From NCBI GenBank assembly GCA_964522015.1, contig CAZFST010000002.1:186001-250000 (forward strand): 64,000 bases of DNA, read 5' to 3'. The DNA comes from QQWI01 sp964522015 (lineage in GTDB: Bacteria > Bacillota > Clostridia > Peptostreptococcales > Acidaminobacteraceae). A model generated the notes under the pieces. It saw nothing but the letters and a program-made list of their open reading frames with translations. It did not search any database and was not told where the DNA came from. Position numbers and translations under genes: made by a program. The stretch's first letter is position 1. The number at the start of each line of letters is the position of its first letter. Below are positions 63,500 to 64,000 of the stretch, piece after piece.

Positions 63500-64000
63500 T
63501 TACCAGTTTGGCTTGGTTATAAAATCGATGATGTTCATCCACTCAATGCCTTCTTTGTTGGCGATGGGCATTCTATCTAAAGATAGAACAAGCTTTTGGT
63601 AGTTATCGCTGATTTGTGATAAAGGTAGGTACTCTCTATCAATAACCTCTTGCGACGCCAATAAATAGGTCACCTGAACATAGAGTTTTTCACCTTTTTT
63701 AACACCTATAAAATCTATCTCTCTATCTGCTTCTTTACCAACATAAACTTGATAACCACGTCTTTTTAGTTCAAGAAAAACTACATTTTCAAGCAGCTGT
63801 GAAATATCATTTTGACGATACCCAATCATACAATACCGCAGGCCCAGATCAGCAAGAAAGTATTTTTCCATTCTATCTAAGATAATTTTTCCTTTGATAT
63901 CGTAACGCTTAGCCGAATAAAGAATCATGGCATTCTCAAGTGCATGAATGTAGGTGTAAACTGATTCAATGCCTGTTTTTCGACCCTGACTCTTTAAATA
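63500..64000 (-). CDS. DUF4143 C-terminal part of an AAA-type ATPase (partial, runs off window end)
   Basis: The reading frame stays open from the stop at 63500 to the window edge, so the ATG at 63928 is internal. The text reads YLKSQGRKTGIESVYTYIHA then MILYSAKRYDIKGK, FLADLGLRY, ENVVFLELKRRGY and IDFIGVKKGEKLYVQVTYLL: the DUF4143 domain with its nuclease-like D...V.K/Q core. Such proteins have an N-terminal ATPase, outside this window. Often mobile or defence-associated, but no role is established. Confidence 0.85.
   Translation of the reverse strand, partial: YLKSQGRKTGIESVYTYIHALENAMILYSAKRYDIKGKIILDRMEKYFLADLGLRYCMIGYRQNDISQLLENVVFLELKRRGYQVYVGKEADREIDFIGVKKGEKLYVQVTYLLASQEVIDREYLPLSQISDNYQKLVLSLDRMPIANKEGIEWMNIIDFITKPNW

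Noticed and set aside
1..64000. tRNA, rRNA, prophage or intact IS elements
   Set aside because: No tRNA-like cloverleaf, rRNA signature, integrase, or transposase with terminal repeats was seen. The only transposase relative appears inactive.

Overview
The window looks like a chromosomal stretch of a low-to-moderate GC anaerobic Firmicute of the class Clostridia. Evidence: Gram-positive regulatory devices (a T-box on thrS, a probable preQ1 riboswitch on queT, an attenuator-like leader on pyrG), strong GGAGG ribosome binding sites, S-layer-homology (SLH) proteins, a ClpE-type zinc-finger Clp ATPase, an MmpL/SwrC-like RND pump without adaptor or TolC genes, and two hemerythrin domains. No rRNA, tRNA, CRISPR array, intact insertion sequence or prophage was seen. 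The genus cannot be fixed from the sequence alone; a Fusibacter/Acidaminobacter-like clostridium would be a guess.

Layout. 1-3.5 kb: edge of an unknown gene; queT (queuosine precursor transporter); a degenerate REP-type transposase relative with a C-terminal helix-turn-helix; trxB and msrA (thiol redox and methionine repair). 3.5-8 kb, minus strand: a PAS-GGDEF-EAL cyclic-di-GMP enzyme followed by a metal-dependent amidohydrolase. 8-12.8 kb, minus: clpE and T-box-controlled thrS, separated by a terminator and three tandem hairpin repeats. 12.9-14.3 kb: a secreted CAP-domain protein. 14.4-30 kb, minus: pyrG with its own promoter and leader terminator, preceded by a 13.7 kb run of exported proteins (SLH protein, 2231-residue IPT/TIG-repeat protein, two more SLH proteins, and an S41 protease with a peptidoglycan-binding domain). 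This looks like one cell-surface assembly operon and is the most distinctive system here.

30-41.8 kb: an MscS channel and a DUF4250 protein (plus); a MoxR-DUF58-transglutaminase operon (minus); then four genes joined by three ATGA stop/start overlaps (PAS-like sensor, HD-GYP phosphodiesterase, bacteriohemerythrin, UPF0182 membrane protein). 41.8-47.8 kb: a stand-alone response regulator converging on a histidine kinase, a PhnA/YjdM protein, a TraB-family membrane protein, and a soluble chemoreceptor carrying both a CZB zinc domain and a hemerythrin domain.

47.8-55.5 kb, minus: a carbohydrate-uptake unit with YesM/YesN-like two-component system, lipoprotein binding protein, two permeases (one with a His-rich N-terminal extension) and a YhfX-like PLP racemase-fold enzyme. 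55.6-60.7 kb: a chagasin-type protease inhibitor, an RND pump with a glycine-rich insert, and the MerR regulator that overlaps it. 60.8-64 kb: a secreted transglutaminase-fold protein that appears to have lost its Cys and His, two tandemly duplicated small membrane proteins sharing a repeated leader element, a long inverted repeat, and the end of a DUF4143-type ATPase running off the window.

Taken together the region is rich in cell-envelope construction, oxygen/metal and c-di-GMP sensing, and transport. All names are from reading the translated sequences; no database search was run.
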